From NCBI RefSeq assembly GCF_019969725.1, contig NZ_JAHXYW010000006.1:248001-312000 (forward strand): a DNA stretch of 64,000 bases, read 5' to 3'. A program made the position numbers and the translations under genes. This document shows, in pieces, positions 41,866 to 50,671 of the stretch; the first letter of the stretch is position 1, and each line of letters opens with the position of its first letter. A model generated the notes under the pieces. It searched no databases. It was given only the letters and a program-made list of their open reading frames with translations, and had not been told where the DNA came from. Source of the stretch: Neobacillus bataviensis. GTDB lineage: Bacteria > Bacillota > Bacilli > Bacillales_B > DSM-18226.

Positions 41866-43404
41866 ATGGATTACTTAATTGGTGTTGATATAGGAACGTC
41901 AGGTACAAAAGCAGTATTAATTGATCCAAATGGAAAAGTGTTGGCGCATAGTTATAAAGGCTATGAGGTGGAAACACCAAAGCCTTCCTGGGCTCAGCAA
42001 TGGCCTGAGCCTTGGGAAGAGGCCGTTAATTTTACGATAAAATCAGTCGTTGAAAAATCAAATGTTGATCCTGAACAGATTAAAGGTGTGGCGATCAGCA
42101 GCTTGTACGGTGGATCTGGAATCCCAGTAGATCAAGAGATGAAACCATTGGCACCTTGCTTAATTTGGATGGATCGTCGGGCAGAAGACGAGGTAAAGTG
42201 GGTTGAGGAAAATATCAACCTTGATGAATTATTTGAGATCACAGGGAACTCCGTCAATTCCTATTTCGGATTTACGAAAATTCTTTGGATGAAAAATAAC
42301 TTACCGCAGGTTTGGAGCAAAATCCAGTACTTTTTACCGCCCGCCCCTTATATCGTTTACACCTTAACGGGAGAAGTGGCGGTTGATTACTCTTCAGCCG
42401 GAAACATCGGCGGCGTTTTTAACTTAAGAGAAAGAAAATGGTCAAAGGAAATGGTCGAAAAATTAGGTATTCCTTTGAGCTTTTTCCCTGAAAGACTCGT
42501 AGAATGTACTGAAATTGTTGGAGGAATCACCGAGGAAGCGGCTAAAAAGACAGGCTTAAAAGCAGGAACTCCTGTCATTTGCGGTGGAGTAGATGCTCCA
42601 GTTGCTACCATGGGTGCCGGCGCTCTTGCTGAAGGGAACCATGTAGCGATGCTGGGAACCTCCATGTGCTGGGGATTTATTACACAAACACCAAACTTAT
42701 CTCCTAATCTAGTAAGTATGCCGCACTGTGTAGATTCCAGTGAGATTATCTATACCTTTGGCGGGGCCGCTACTGCGGGTGCGATCTTAAAATGGTTTAG
42801 AAATGTGATCGGTACGGAAGAAATAGCCGTTGAAGATAAATTGGGCATCAATGCTTATACCCTATTAGATCTGCAGGCAAAAGATATTCCGGCTGGATCT
42901 GAAGGATTATTGGTTCTTCCCTATTTCATGGGGGAAAGAAGCCCGATTTGGGACAGCAGTGCACGCGGTCTCGTGCTGGGCCTAAGTTTAGTTCACACGA
43001 AGGGCCATTTATATAAGGCATTCATGGAAGGCGTGGCTTACTCATTGCGTCACAATATGGAAATGGTATTGGGCACGGATGCCGTACTAGATAAAGAACT
43101 GATTTTTGTCGGCGGCGGTTCAAAATCGATGAACTGGCCGCAAATTTACGCAGATGTGACGGGTTATCCAGTTCGAATTATTAAAAACGATGTAGAAGCA
43201 CCGCTGGGAGATGCCGTGTTGGCAGGGATTGCAACCGGGATCATCACAGACCCGAATGTATTAAAAGATTGGCTGGATTTCGAGGAGCCGATTTACCCGA
43301 ATCCTGAAAATACTAGTGTATATGATCAGTACTATGAGGAATATAAGAATTTGTATGTAAGTACGAAAGATAGTATGAAGCGTATAACAAAGATCAATCA
43401 GTAG
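41866..43404 (+). CDS. FGGY-family carbohydrate kinase (candidate L-ribulokinase-type)
   Basis: A 512-residue sugar kinase of the FGGY family: N-terminal phosphate-loop GVDIGTSGTKAVL, catalytic Asp in GGVDAPVA, and C-terminal ATP-site motif FVGGGSKS. Members phosphorylate xylulose, ribulose, erythrulose, glycerol and others. The following AraD indicates that it makes L-ribulose-5-phosphate, though it is shorter than typical AraB. ATG 41866 fits GAAGGGTGATATT; a longer frame begins at a GTG at 41851. A long terminator-like hairpin lies 3'. Confidence 0.88.
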   Translation: MDYLIGVDIGTSGTKAVLIDPNGKVLAHSYKGYEVETPKPSWAQQWPEPWEEAVNFTIKSVVEKSNVDPEQIKGVAISSLYGGSGIPVDQEMKPLAPCLIWMDRRAEDEVKWVEENINLDELFEITGNSVNSYFGFTKILWMKNNLPQVWSKIQYFLPPAPYIVYTLTGEVAVDYSSAGNIGGVFNLRERKWSKEMVEKLGIPLSFFPERLVECTEIVGGITEEAAKKTGLKAGTPVICGGVDAPVATMGAGALAEGNHVAMLGTSMCWGFITQTPNLSPNLVSMPHCVDSSEIIYTFGGAATAGAILKWFRNVIGTEEIAVEDKLGINAYTLLDLQAKDIPAGSEGLLVLPYFMGERSPIWDSSARGLVLGLSLVHTKGHLYKAFMEGVAYSLRHNMEMVLGTDAVLDKELIFVGGGSKSMNWPQIYADVTGYPVRIIKNDVEAPLGDAVLAGIATGIITDPNVLKDWLDFEEPIYPNPENTSVYDQYYEEYKNLYVSTKDSMKRITKINQ

Positions 43405-43420
43405 AATTGGAGAATCTATT

Positions 43421-43477
43421 AAAAAGAGAAGTAGGTCAAGATTATTTTATTCTAATCCAACCTGCTTTTCTTTTTTT
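43421..43477 (+). terminator. Hairpin with T-tract between kinase and araD
   Basis: About 16 pairs (with two G.U) join AAAAAGAGAAGTAGGT and ACCTGCTTTTCTTTTT around a 23-nt loop, with seven T residues at the end. It could reduce read-through into araD. Confidence 0.6.
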
Positions 43478-43501
43478 AAAATAAAGAACGGAGTGATTTG
43501 A

Positions 43502-44212
43502 TTGTTAGAAGAACTGAAGAAAAAGGTTTTAGAAGCAAATCTGCAGCTCCCAAAGCGTAATTTAGTTATATATACATGGGGAAACGTGAGTGCCATTGAT
43601 CGTAAGTTGGGGCTTGTTGTGATAAAACCAAGCGGGGTTGACTATGACCAGTTAAAAGCAGAGGACCTTCCGGTAGTGGATTTAGATGGAAATAAAGTTG
43701 AAGGCGATTTAAATCCCTCATCCGATACAGCGACACACTTGGAGTTGTACAAAGCATTTCCTGAAATTGGCGGTGTTGTACATACCCATTCTCCTTGGTG
43801 TACGCAATGGGCACAAGCAGGGAAAGCCATTCCTGCCTATGGGACCACACATGCGGATTATTTTTACGGTGAAATCCCTTGTACCCGGCCGTTAACTCCG
43901 CTTGAAATTGCTGCTGACTATGAAAAGAACACAGGGACAGTCATTGCCGAGACATTCAAAGACTTAAATCCTAATTTTGTTCCGGGTGTCATTGTCAACA
44001 GTCACGGACCTTTCAATTGGGGAAAAGATCCTTTAAAAGCGGTTGAAAATGCGGTTATCATGGAGGAAATTGCGAAGCTAGCTTACTATACCCAAAGCCT
44101 GTCACCTACAATTGATTCCATTGATGATCATCTTCTCGATAAACATTTTTTAAGAAAGCATGGCAAGAATGCCTATTATGGTCAGGTTCAACCCCAAGAA
44201 GTGAAGAACTAA
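43502..44212 (+). CDS. araD: L-ribulose-5-phosphate 4-epimerase
   Basis: A 236-residue class II aldolase-fold enzyme very close to E. coli AraD along its whole length ([61 protein letters not shown]). Zinc ligands H94/H96 (VHTHS) and H168 (VNSHGPF), with D76 in SSDT. It converts L-ribulose-5-P to D-xylulose-5-P for the pentose phosphate pathway, fixing the likely pathway of the operon. TTG start with GGAGTGA upstream. No araA (isomerase) is present, so L-arabinose is not the expected substrate. Confidence 0.94.
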   Translation: MLEELKKKVLEANLQLPKRNLVIYTWGNVSAIDRKLGLVVIKPSGVDYDQLKAEDLPVVDLDGNKVEGDLNPSSDTATHLELYKAFPEIGGVVHTHSPWCTQWAQAGKAIPAYGTTHADYFYGEIPCTRPLTPLEIAADYEKNTGTVIAETFKDLNPNFVPGVIVNSHGPFNWGKDPLKAVENAVIMEEIAKLAYYTQSLSPTIDSIDDHLLDKHFLRKHGKNAYYGQVQPQEVKN

Positions 44213-44230
44213 GAGTAAGGAATGATATGA

Positions 44231-45034
44231 ATGCAGTATAAATTGGTAGTCCTAGATATGGATGGCACCTTACTAAACGATGACCATCATGTGTCAGATA
44301 CTAATAAAGTGGCCATTCATAGGCTGAAGAGAGAAGGAACCAGCGTTGTATTGGCAAGTGGAAGGCCCTATGAATCCATCTATCCCTATGTTAATGATTT
44401 AGGGATAGATTTGCCCATTATTGCAGCGAATGGCGCGTTAATCAAAAATCCTATATCGGACGAGGTACATTACTCTTCCAGTTTACCTAGTGAATTAGCG
44501 AAAGAAATAGTAGAATACGGTCAAGAAAATCAGTATCCCATCAGTTTATATCTTGATGGGGAAGTGCACACCTTTAACGAAAATATGGTCAAGGTCCATT
44601 GGGAACTTGAAAAATTAAAGGCTAGATTCATAGATGAATTTGAGGATGAAAAGGAATTATATAAGATCATTTATGCACATACTCCACAAAAAATCGAAGA
44701 CGCCTTCAAACATTTAGAGGCAAAATATAAAGAGAAATTGTATATTACGCGTTCCGATGATAGATATCTAGATGTTATGAATATTAACGCATCTAAAGGA
44801 AAGGCGCTTCATCAGCTGATGGATATGATGCAAATTTCCTCTCAGGAAGTGCTCGTTATGGGGAATAGCTTTAATGATATTGCCATGTTTGAGGTTGCTG
44901 GTCTTGCCATAGCCATGGAAAATTCTCCTCAAGAAGTAAAGAATGCAGCAGACTTTGTGACTAAGTCTAATAACGACAATGGTGTTGCCTATGCGTTGGA
45001 TAGAGTAATGGGAAATATGACGTATTTTAGCTAA
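44231..45034 (+). CDS. HAD-superfamily Cof-type phosphatase
   Basis: A 267-residue HAD hydrolase. Motif I DMDGTLLND (nucleophile Asp), motif II ASGRP, motif III Lys and motif IV GNSFNDIAMF are all present with a C2B Cof-type cap. Such enzymes dephosphorylate sugar phosphates or flavin-type metabolites. It is 18 nt after araD and is the last gene of the operon, perhaps relieving toxic sugar-phosphate build-up. AAGGAATG precedes the ATG. Confidence 0.9.
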   Translation: MQYKLVVLDMDGTLLNDDHHVSDTNKVAIHRLKREGTSVVLASGRPYESIYPYVNDLGIDLPIIAANGALIKNPISDEVHYSSSLPSELAKEIVEYGQENQYPISLYLDGEVHTFNENMVKVHWELEKLKARFIDEFEDEKELYKIIYAHTPQKIEDAFKHLEAKYKEKLYITRSDDRYLDVMNINASKGKALHQLMDMMQISSQEVLVMGNSFNDIAMFEVAGLAIAMENSPQEVKNAADFVTKSNNDNGVAYALDRVMGNMTYFS

Positions 45035-45131
45035 AGGTGATTATTCTCAGGGGAAATACCATTTGTTTTCTCGACAAGTTTTTTTGATAAAGGGCAATAA
45101 AATGCTTATTTATCAAGGCATTAAGAAGATT

Positions 45132-45149
45132 TAATCAAACGTTTGATTA
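45132..45149. promoter_or_regulatory. 18-bp perfect palindrome TAATCAAACGTTTGATTA
   Basis: An operator-like palindrome in the 495-bp gap between the HAD gene and the secreted hydrolase. It resembles TetR- or LacI-type sites. No cognate regulator is next to it. The gap also has a smaller ATTTCC-TC-GGAAAT palindrome (45167-45180) and a relic of the GGGGACGG repeat (about 45284-45298); no gene was found. Confidence 0.45.
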
Positions 45150-45209
45150 GGGAAATTACAAATCGAATTTCCTCGGAAATGGTCATATTAAGGAAATAAT
45201 GATTGGTGC

Positions 45210-45239
45210 TGGATAGCCTTTTAAGGGCTATCCAATTTT
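45210..45239 (+). terminator. Rho-independent terminator
   Basis: TGGATAGCC/GGCTATCCA arms with a T-rich tail, probably ending the polyol operon. Confidence 0.85.
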
Positions 45240-45529
45240 TATTTGGGTTACAAATTTTAAATAAATTTAGACTGAAACCAGATCCGTCCCCGTGGCTACA
45301 GTCCTATATTCCGGCAGTACTTTCTAGGCAATTTGCTTTAATCTTCCTCCAATCTTCTCCATGGGCTCAATGAATTTTGTTTGATAATATCCGAATTTGG
45401 TTGATTATCTCCTTTTCTGGAAAATTATGTAGAATGCTTTAATTATACACACAAAAAGGCTTGTCCTATAATTGTATTGGATATTATTTCAATTTTCGAA
45501 ATAATACAATCTTAAAAGGGGGATCAATA

Positions 45530-46951
45530 ATGAAAAGAAAAAATGTTATGACTGCTTTATTAGCAACGACTCTTTCTCTTAGTGTAGTCAGTTCCTCTGC
45601 CTTAGCAAACCAGGTTACACCAACAGACCAATCTATTGTGTTGGATATAAAACCGCCTGAATTTTTCATTGGTAACGGTCAGAACAAAAAGAACTTCTTT
45701 GTTAATGAGACAAAATTGAATGCAATTAATCATATAGAAGGTTTTGAAAATACAAAAATACTGAAAGGCATACATAACGGTGCGGGCTATTGGATTGAAG
45801 TTCCAAAGAACTGGAACGGGAAGCTTGTATTGTATGCGCACGGATATCGTGGCACAGGCCAAGAGTTGACAGTTACTGAACCTTCCATCCGAAAAGAACT
45901 TCTTGAGCGCGGATATGCATGGGCCGCTTCCAGCTATAGTACGAATGGCTATGATGTAGAATCGGGTGTAAAAGACACTCATGCTTTGAATGGATTGTTC
46001 AGGAATTTAGTAGGTAATCCTACTCGCACCTATATTATAGGCCAATCCATGGGTGGACACGTCACAGGAGTATACGCAGAACAATATGGTGATGTGGATG
46101 GAGCATTGCCGATGTGTGGTGTAATGGGAGACTCGGAGCTGTTTGACTTTTTTACAGATTATAGCCTTGTTGCTCAATCGCTAATTGGAATTAGTAAGGA
46201 AAATCAACAGTTTCTTGCGGATGATGAATACTTTGCTAAAACAGTTCCCGAACTTCGAGAAAAATTAGGAAATGGTTTAGTCTATAACTCTGCTACAAAA
46301 TCATATGTTTTTAAGAACTTGACTTCATTGGGAGAAAAATTGGAAAAGGTAACGGAGAATCTCTCAGGTGGAGATCGCCCATTATTCGAAATCTCATTCA
46401 GAACGATGTTTGACGATTTCCTCCTCCAGCGCATCCCAACAAATCCAGCATACGGGGAAGCAACGGGTAATGTAATCAACAATACCGACTCTGTATACCA
46501 GTTGGACAATGATCCTGCATTGTCCGATGAGGAAAAATTACTGAACGATAGTATTCGTCGCATCACCAATGATCCGAACGGCCGCCACAATAATGGTTTA
46601 GCTGCTATTCCTAAAGTAACGGGAGATCTGAAAGTTCCTACTGTCTCTCTTCATACACTCGGTGATCTTTATGTTCCGTTCTCAATGGAACAAATTTATG
46701 CAAAAAATGCTGCCGAAAAAGGAAAATCCGACTTACTCGTTAGCCGGGCAATCCGGGGTATCGGCCACTGTGAATTTACCAATAAAGAACAGATTGATGC
46801 TTTAGATGCTCTTGTAGATTGGGCGGAAAATGGCAATAAACCTAAAGGCGATAATGTCCTAGATCCTACCGTCGTAGCTGATCCACGCTTCGGAACGCAA
46901 TTTACCTCCCAGCTTCGTCCATATGATCCGCTTTTCCTTGTAGGAAAATAA
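45530..46951 (+). CDS. Secreted alpha/beta hydrolase
   Basis: A 473-residue exported protein. Signal peptide (about 1-26) ends SSALA, then an alpha/beta-hydrolase fold: oxyanion/HG-type YAHGYRGTG, nucleophile elbow GQSMGGH, an insertion (about 190-330) and a late His in RGIGHCEF. It is probably an esterase or peptidase acting on the cell surface or medium; the substrate is unknown. The ATG at 45530 follows AAAGGGGGATC; the frame runs 23 codons further upstream without a signal-like sequence. It is a single gene bounded by terminators. Confidence 0.82.
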   Translation: MKRKNVMTALLATTLSLSVVSSSALANQVTPTDQSIVLDIKPPEFFIGNGQNKKNFFVNETKLNAINHIEGFENTKILKGIHNGAGYWIEVPKNWNGKLVLYAHGYRGTGQELTVTEPSIRKELLERGYAWAASSYSTNGYDVESGVKDTHALNGLFRNLVGNPTRTYIIGQSMGGHVTGVYAEQYGDVDGALPMCGVMGDSELFDFFTDYSLVAQSLIGISKENQQFLADDEYFAKTVPELREKLGNGLVYNSATKSYVFKNLTSLGEKLEKVTENLSGGDRPLFEISFRTMFDDFLLQRIPTNPAYGEATGNVINNTDSVYQLDNDPALSDEEKLLNDSIRRITNDPNGRHNNGLAAIPKVTGDLKVPTVSLHTLGDLYVPFSMEQIYAKNAAEKGKSDLLVSRAIRGIGHCEFTNKEQIDALDALVDWAENGNKPKGDNVLDPTVVADPRFGTQFTSQLRPYDPLFLVGK

Positions 46952-46957
46952 AAAGAG

Positions 46958-47020
46958 GCAACGGGGACGGTTCTTCTGGTTCTAATGCATGATTACCCAT
47001 GAGAGAGCCGTCCTTTTGGG
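46958..47020. repeat. Degenerate GGGGACGGTTCTT palindrome
   Basis: Left arm GGGGACGGTTCTTCTGG and a decayed right arm (GAGAGAGCCGTCC). It lies directly behind the hydrolase stop codon. Confidence 0.65.
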
Positions 47021-47047
47021 GATAATGACTTTTTTGAAGTTATATAC

Positions 47048-47087
47048 GGGACACTCATTGAATGACCTGAGTGTCTCTATTTTTTTG
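47048..47087. terminator. Terminator between convergent hydrolase and SDR genes
   Basis: GGGACACTCA/TGAGTGTCTC arms followed by TATTTTTTT on the plus strand. Confidence 0.8.
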
Positions 47088-47097
47088 ATCTTTTCCA

Positions 47098-47847
47098 TTA
47101 TTCCTCATAAATCATTTTTCGCGTCATTCCACCATCGACAACAAGGTTAATTCCAGTTACAAAGTCATTCTCTTTCGCGGTTAAATAAAGACAGGCTCGT
47201 GCAATATCATCCGGCTTTCCTACACGCTTTGATAAATGCTGTTCATGATCCAGTCTGCTTAACTTTGAATAATCTCCTGTTTCTATCCAACCAGGGGAAA
47301 TCGCATTCACCGTAATCCTGTCGTCGCTGAATGAGGCAGCAAGCGCATGGGTAATGGCAAGGATTCCCCCTTTTGTGGCAGCATAAGATTCCGAATTGGG
47401 TTCTGACATGATCGCTCTAGTGGAGGCAATATTGACAATCGACCCGCCATCCTGGTTATGCCGCATATATTTGGCTGCTTCCCGTGATGCCAAGAAAACA
47501 CTTCTCAAATTGGTATGGATGACATCATCCCATTCTTCAATCGAAGTTTCATAAGGAGATTTGAATAATGCCTTTCCTGCATTATTGATTAAAATATCAA
47601 TCTGGCCATAGGATTGAATAGCTGTCTCCATTAACCGGATTATATCCGATTCTATTCTTACATCTGTATGGACGAATTGCGCTTCGCCGCCACTTTCCTT
47701 GATTATCATTACGGTATTAGCTCCAGCGTAATCATCAATATCAGCCAAAACAATATTGGCGCCTTTTTCTGCATATTGTAAGGCAATCCCTTTACCAATT
47801 CCATTCCCTGCACCTGTTATGACTACCGTTTTATTAGAGAAACCCAT
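47098..47847 (-). CDS. Short-chain dehydrogenase/reductase (glucose dehydrogenase-like)
   Basis: A 249-residue classical SDR. NAD(P)-binding GAGNGIGKG, NNAG, and the catalytic triad Ser (ASTRAIM), Tyr-x3-Lys (YAATK) are present, with VDGG near the C-terminus. Such enzymes oxidise or reduce alcohols and sugars. Strong GGAAGGTGG ribosome site. It stands alone, so no substrate can be inferred. Confidence 0.9.
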   Translation of the reverse strand: MGFSNKTVVITGAGNGIGKGIALQYAEKGANIVLADIDDYAGANTVMIIKESGGEAQFVHTDVRIESDIIRLMETAIQSYGQIDILINNAGKALFKSPYETSIEEWDDVIHTNLRSVFLASREAAKYMRHNQDGGSIVNIASTRAIMSEPNSESYAATKGGILAITHALAASFSDDRITVNAISPGWIETGDYSKLSRLDHEQHLSKRVGKPDDIARACLYLTAKENDFVTGINLVVDGGMTRKMIYEE

Positions 47848-47896
47848 TATTTTTCCACCTTCCTTTACATAAGTTTAAGATAACACAAAAAGGAGG

Positions 47897-47965
47897 GTGG
47901 GCCATAGGGAGGGTTCGTGCGGTTACACGGATAACATCAAAAGCCATGAGAAACGTCCTTGCGGA
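47897..47965. repeat. Degenerate GGGGACGG-type palindrome
   Basis: Eroded arms (AGGGAGGGTTCGTGCGG and CCATGAGAAACGTCC) with an expanded loop, next to the 52-nt array. Confidence 0.5.
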
Positions 47966-47993
47966 ATTCGTTAAGGGGGCTTGTCCTTTTGCT

Positions 47994-48424
47994 TTAGGGA
48001 GGTCTCCTAATGCCCGAGTGATGGAGATATTCAGATTTATGGTAATTAGGAGAAGCTCCTAAAGCCCGTGTGAGGAAAAATTTCGCTTCTATGGTAATTA
48101 GGAGAAGCTCCTAATACCCGTGTGAGGAAAAATTTCGCTTCTATGGTAATTAGGAGAAGCTCCTAATACCCGAGTGAAGGAAATATTCTGTTCTATGGTA
48201 ATTAGGAAGAGCTCCTAATTCCTGTGTGAGGGGAAAATTCGGTTTTATGGTAATTAGGAAGAGCTCCTAATGCCCGAGGGAAAGAAAAATTTCGTTTCTA
48301 CGGTAATTAGGAGAAACTCCTAATGCCCGCGTGAAGGAAATTTTTGCTTCTACGGTAACAAGGAGGAGCTCCTAATGCCCGTGTGAAGGGGAAATTCAGT
48401 TCTATGGTAATTAGGAAGAGCCCA
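47994..48424. repeat. Tandem array of a 52-nt hairpin repeat (eight units)
   Basis: GGTAATTAGGA recurs at 48041, 48093, 48145, 48197, 48249, 48302, 48354 and 48406, i.e. period 52 with one 53. Each unit holds an inverted repeat TTAGGAG-AAG-CTCCTAA followed by TGCCCGTGTGAGG-like sequence. It fills the 716-bp gap between the SDR and DUF2243 genes. Whole units repeat with point changes, so there are no unique spacers. The same unit with the same period restarts at 63899. Confidence 0.92.
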
Positions 48425-48563
48425 TATAATATGGTGTTATATATATGGGGGTGGCCGTTTTTACCATTTCCTTTGGGGTGTTTCTGAATAAACAATATTG
48501 CTTAAAGATATGTGGTATTGGTTATATTTGTAATAAGTTAGATAAAAGGTTGGAGGAACAATC

Positions 48564-49055
48564 TTGGTTATGAAAGCAAATTCAAATCCTTCATTTTTAG
48601 CCCGAAATTTATGGTCGGGTATTTTTTTCGGTATCGGTTTAGTTGCTTTTTTTGATGAAACTGTTTTTCATCAAATTTTACATTGGCATCATTTTTATGA
48701 CAAAAGCACATTGGGTATTGGTTTGGTCTCAGATGGTTTATTTCATGCTCTCAGTTGGTTTGCAACTATCGGGGGGCTATTCCTTCTTGCAGATTTACGG
48801 CGCAGAAATGCATTTTGGTTGAAAAGGTGGATAGGAGGAATGCTGCTTGGGGGAGGAGGATTCCAGTTATACGATGGAACCATCCAACACAAGCTTATGA
48901 GGATTCACCAGATTCGCTATGTCGAAAATGTAATGATCTACGACATAATATGGAACATACTTGCCTTAATCATGCTCATAATTAGCATCATTTTAATTGT
49001 AAGGACACAAAAGGATACAAAACCTCTAAGGGGTAAAGGCAGTCATGCACAATGA
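48564..49055 (+). CDS. DUF2243 membrane protein
   Basis: A 163-residue protein with four predicted membrane helices and conserved GIFFGIGLVAFFDETVFHQILHWHHFYD at the N-terminus, matching DUF2243. His-rich helices suggest metal or haem contact. It overlaps the start of ctaG by 11 nt, the usual partner of this family in Bacilli, pointing to a role in cytochrome oxidase assembly. The TTG at 48564 is 7 nt after GGAGG; the ATG at 48570 is the alternative. Confidence 0.85.
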   Translation: MVMKANSNPSFLARNLWSGIFFGIGLVAFFDETVFHQILHWHHFYDKSTLGIGLVSDGLFHALSWFATIGGLFLLADLRRRNAFWLKRWIGGMLLGGGGFQLYDGTIQHKLMRIHQIRYVENVMIYDIIWNILALIMLIISIILIVRTQKDTKPLRGKGSHAQ

Positions 49056-49848
49056 ACATGTTTATCATGGTAATGGAAATGCTTACGAGCTTATCCTGTT
49101 AATAGCGTTTGTATTGTTATTAGTTGTGTATATTTTCGCTAGTTTTAGATCAAATCGTCATTTCAAACGCTGGCCTTTGTACCGTTCCATCTCTTGGGGG
49201 TTAGGGATTCTTTGTATAACTGTAATAGTTATAGGCCCATTAGCAAATCGAGCTCATATGGACTTTACAGCACATATGTTAGGACATTTACTTCTCGGAA
49301 TGGCTGCTCCGCTTCTAATTGTTCTATCTGCGCCAATGACACTTGTTATGCGAAATCTCCATGTAAAACGGGCACGGCAGCTTTCAAAAATTCTAAAGAG
49401 TTATCCCGTACGGATTCTTAGTGACCCCATGTTCGCTTCTTTAATCAATGTGGGAGGATTATGGGTCCTTTATACGACAGACTTATATTCTGCGATGCAC
49501 CACAATATTGTTCTTTATTTTTTCATCCATTTACATGTATTTCTTGCAGGGTTTGTGTTTACAGCAGCTTTCATTTCTATTGACCCAACCCCACATAGAA
49601 CCAATTTTATTTACCGTGCGATTATTTTGGTCCTTTCATTTGCAAGTCATGGAATCTTATCTAAATACATATATGCCAACCCTCCATTGGGAGTAACCAA
49701 AACACAAGCAGAAATGGGAAGTATGCTCATGTATTATGGTGGAGATGCGATTGATATCGTTTTAATCTACATACTCTGCTGGCAATGGTATAAATCTAAA
49801 AAGCCATGGACATGGGGACGGTTTTCATCTGAAAGACCGTTATCATAA
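49045..49848 (+). CDS. ctaG: Cytochrome c oxidase assembly factor CtaG
   Basis: A 267-residue membrane protein with about seven helices of the Caa3 CtaG family, which helps insert copper into caa3-type oxidase. Conserved His pairs are visible (HMLGHLLLGMAAP, FFIHLHVFLAG). It overlaps the DUF2243 gene. The final residues (WTWGRFSSERPLS) are encoded by a relic of the dispersed GGGGACGG repeat, so the native tail has been altered. No oxidase subunit genes are in the window; this may be a second ctaG copy. Confidence 0.9.
   Translation: MHNEHVYHGNGNAYELILLIAFVLLLVVYIFASFRSNRHFKRWPLYRSISWGLGILCITVIVIGPLANRAHMDFTAHMLGHLLLGMAAPLLIVLSAPMTLVMRNLHVKRARQLSKILKSYPVRILSDPMFASLINVGGLWVLYTTDLYSAMHHNIVLYFFIHLHVFLAGFVFTAAFISIDPTPHRTNFIYRAIILVLSFASHGILSKYIYANPPLGVTKTQAEMGSMLMYYGGDAIDIVLIYILCWQWYKSKKPWTWGRFSSERPLS
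49803..49840. repeat. GGGGACGG repeat relic inside the ctaG 3' end
   Basis: CCATGGACATGGGGACGG followed by a decayed right arm (GAAAGACCGT). It codes for the last residues of CtaG. Confidence 0.55.
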
Positions 49849-49882
49849 AGTAGCGGTCATTGAAGTGTAGGAGGATAAAAAA

Positions 49883-50620
49883 TTGTTAGTCGATAAAATC
49901 ATCCAATTTGAGAATCATTTTGCGGAACTGCAGGCGAACGTTGTAGAAAAGCCATATGGCCGAATCTTTTATGATGGAGATAATCCATTATCTTACGATA
50001 GTAATCACGCTTATATTAAGGAAGATTTTGATGGTGATTGGGATTTGGCCATTAATGAAATCATCGATTTTTATAGGGGGATTGCGATTACTCCGCGTAT
50101 CTATACGTTTACTAGAAGCAAAAGTATGGTGGGAATGTTTTTAGAAAAGAAAGGATTTTTAAAACAGATTGAAGGGCTAAGTTTCTATGTACAAAAAAAC
50201 AAAAAATTCATCGATCGGGATAGAATGATTGATATTAATAGACTTCACTTGTCAGATGCAACGGAATTAAGCCACTTTGGTCAGGAGCTGAGCGAGTGGG
50301 GATATAAATCGTTAATGAAGGCTTTAGGTAACAACAATTTTTATCTGTTTGGCGGATACGAAGGTGATGCTTTAGTATGTATGGCGTCTTTGTACAAACA
50401 GGGCGATATTTCAAGAATCAATGATGTCTTCACAAAAAGTGATAAAAGAGGGAAAGGCTATGGAGCCCAATTAATCAACTTTATCACGGAGTTTAATGAT
50501 AAAACCCTTCATACCGTAAGCTATTTATACGCCAACAATCCAATCGCCATCAACATGTATAAAAAAGCAGGATATGAAGAGATGAAGGAAATGGTACGCG
50601 GGTGTTACTGGGTGGAATGA
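49883..50620 (+). CDS. GNAT-family N-acetyltransferase
   Basis: A 245-residue protein whose C-terminal half (about 130-245) is a GNAT domain: INDVFTKSDKRGKGYGAQLINFI is motif A, followed by YLYANNPIAINMYKKAGYEE. The N-terminal half is a second, more diverged domain. The substrate is unknown. TTG start after TAGGAGGATAAAAAA. A terminator shared with the next, convergent gene follows. Confidence 0.85.
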   Translation: MLVDKIIQFENHFAELQANVVEKPYGRIFYDGDNPLSYDSNHAYIKEDFDGDWDLAINEIIDFYRGIAITPRIYTFTRSKSMVGMFLEKKGFLKQIEGLSFYVQKNKKFIDRDRMIDINRLHLSDATELSHFGQELSEWGYKSLMKALGNNNFYLFGGYEGDALVCMASLYKQGDISRINDVFTKSDKRGKGYGAQLINFITEFNDKTLHTVSYLYANNPIAINMYKKAGYEEMKEMVRGCYWVE

Positions 50621-50637
50621 TTTTTTTAAATGAAAAT

Positions 50638-50666
50638 CCTTGTGGTTTTAATCCACAAGGCTTTTT
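50638..50666. terminator. Bidirectional terminator
   Basis: Perfect 8-bp arms CCTTGTGG/CCACAAGG with T-rich flanks on both strands. Confidence 0.85.
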
Positions 50667-50671
50667 AGTCG

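Noticed and set aside
43502..44212. Fuculose-1-phosphate aldolase
   Set aside because: The sequence follows AraD over its full length, including [14 protein letters not shown] and the [11 protein letters not shown] tail, so it is an epimerase.
47994..48424. Possible CRISPR array
   Set aside because: The whole 52-nt unit repeats with point changes; there are no unique spacers of uniform length and no cas genes.
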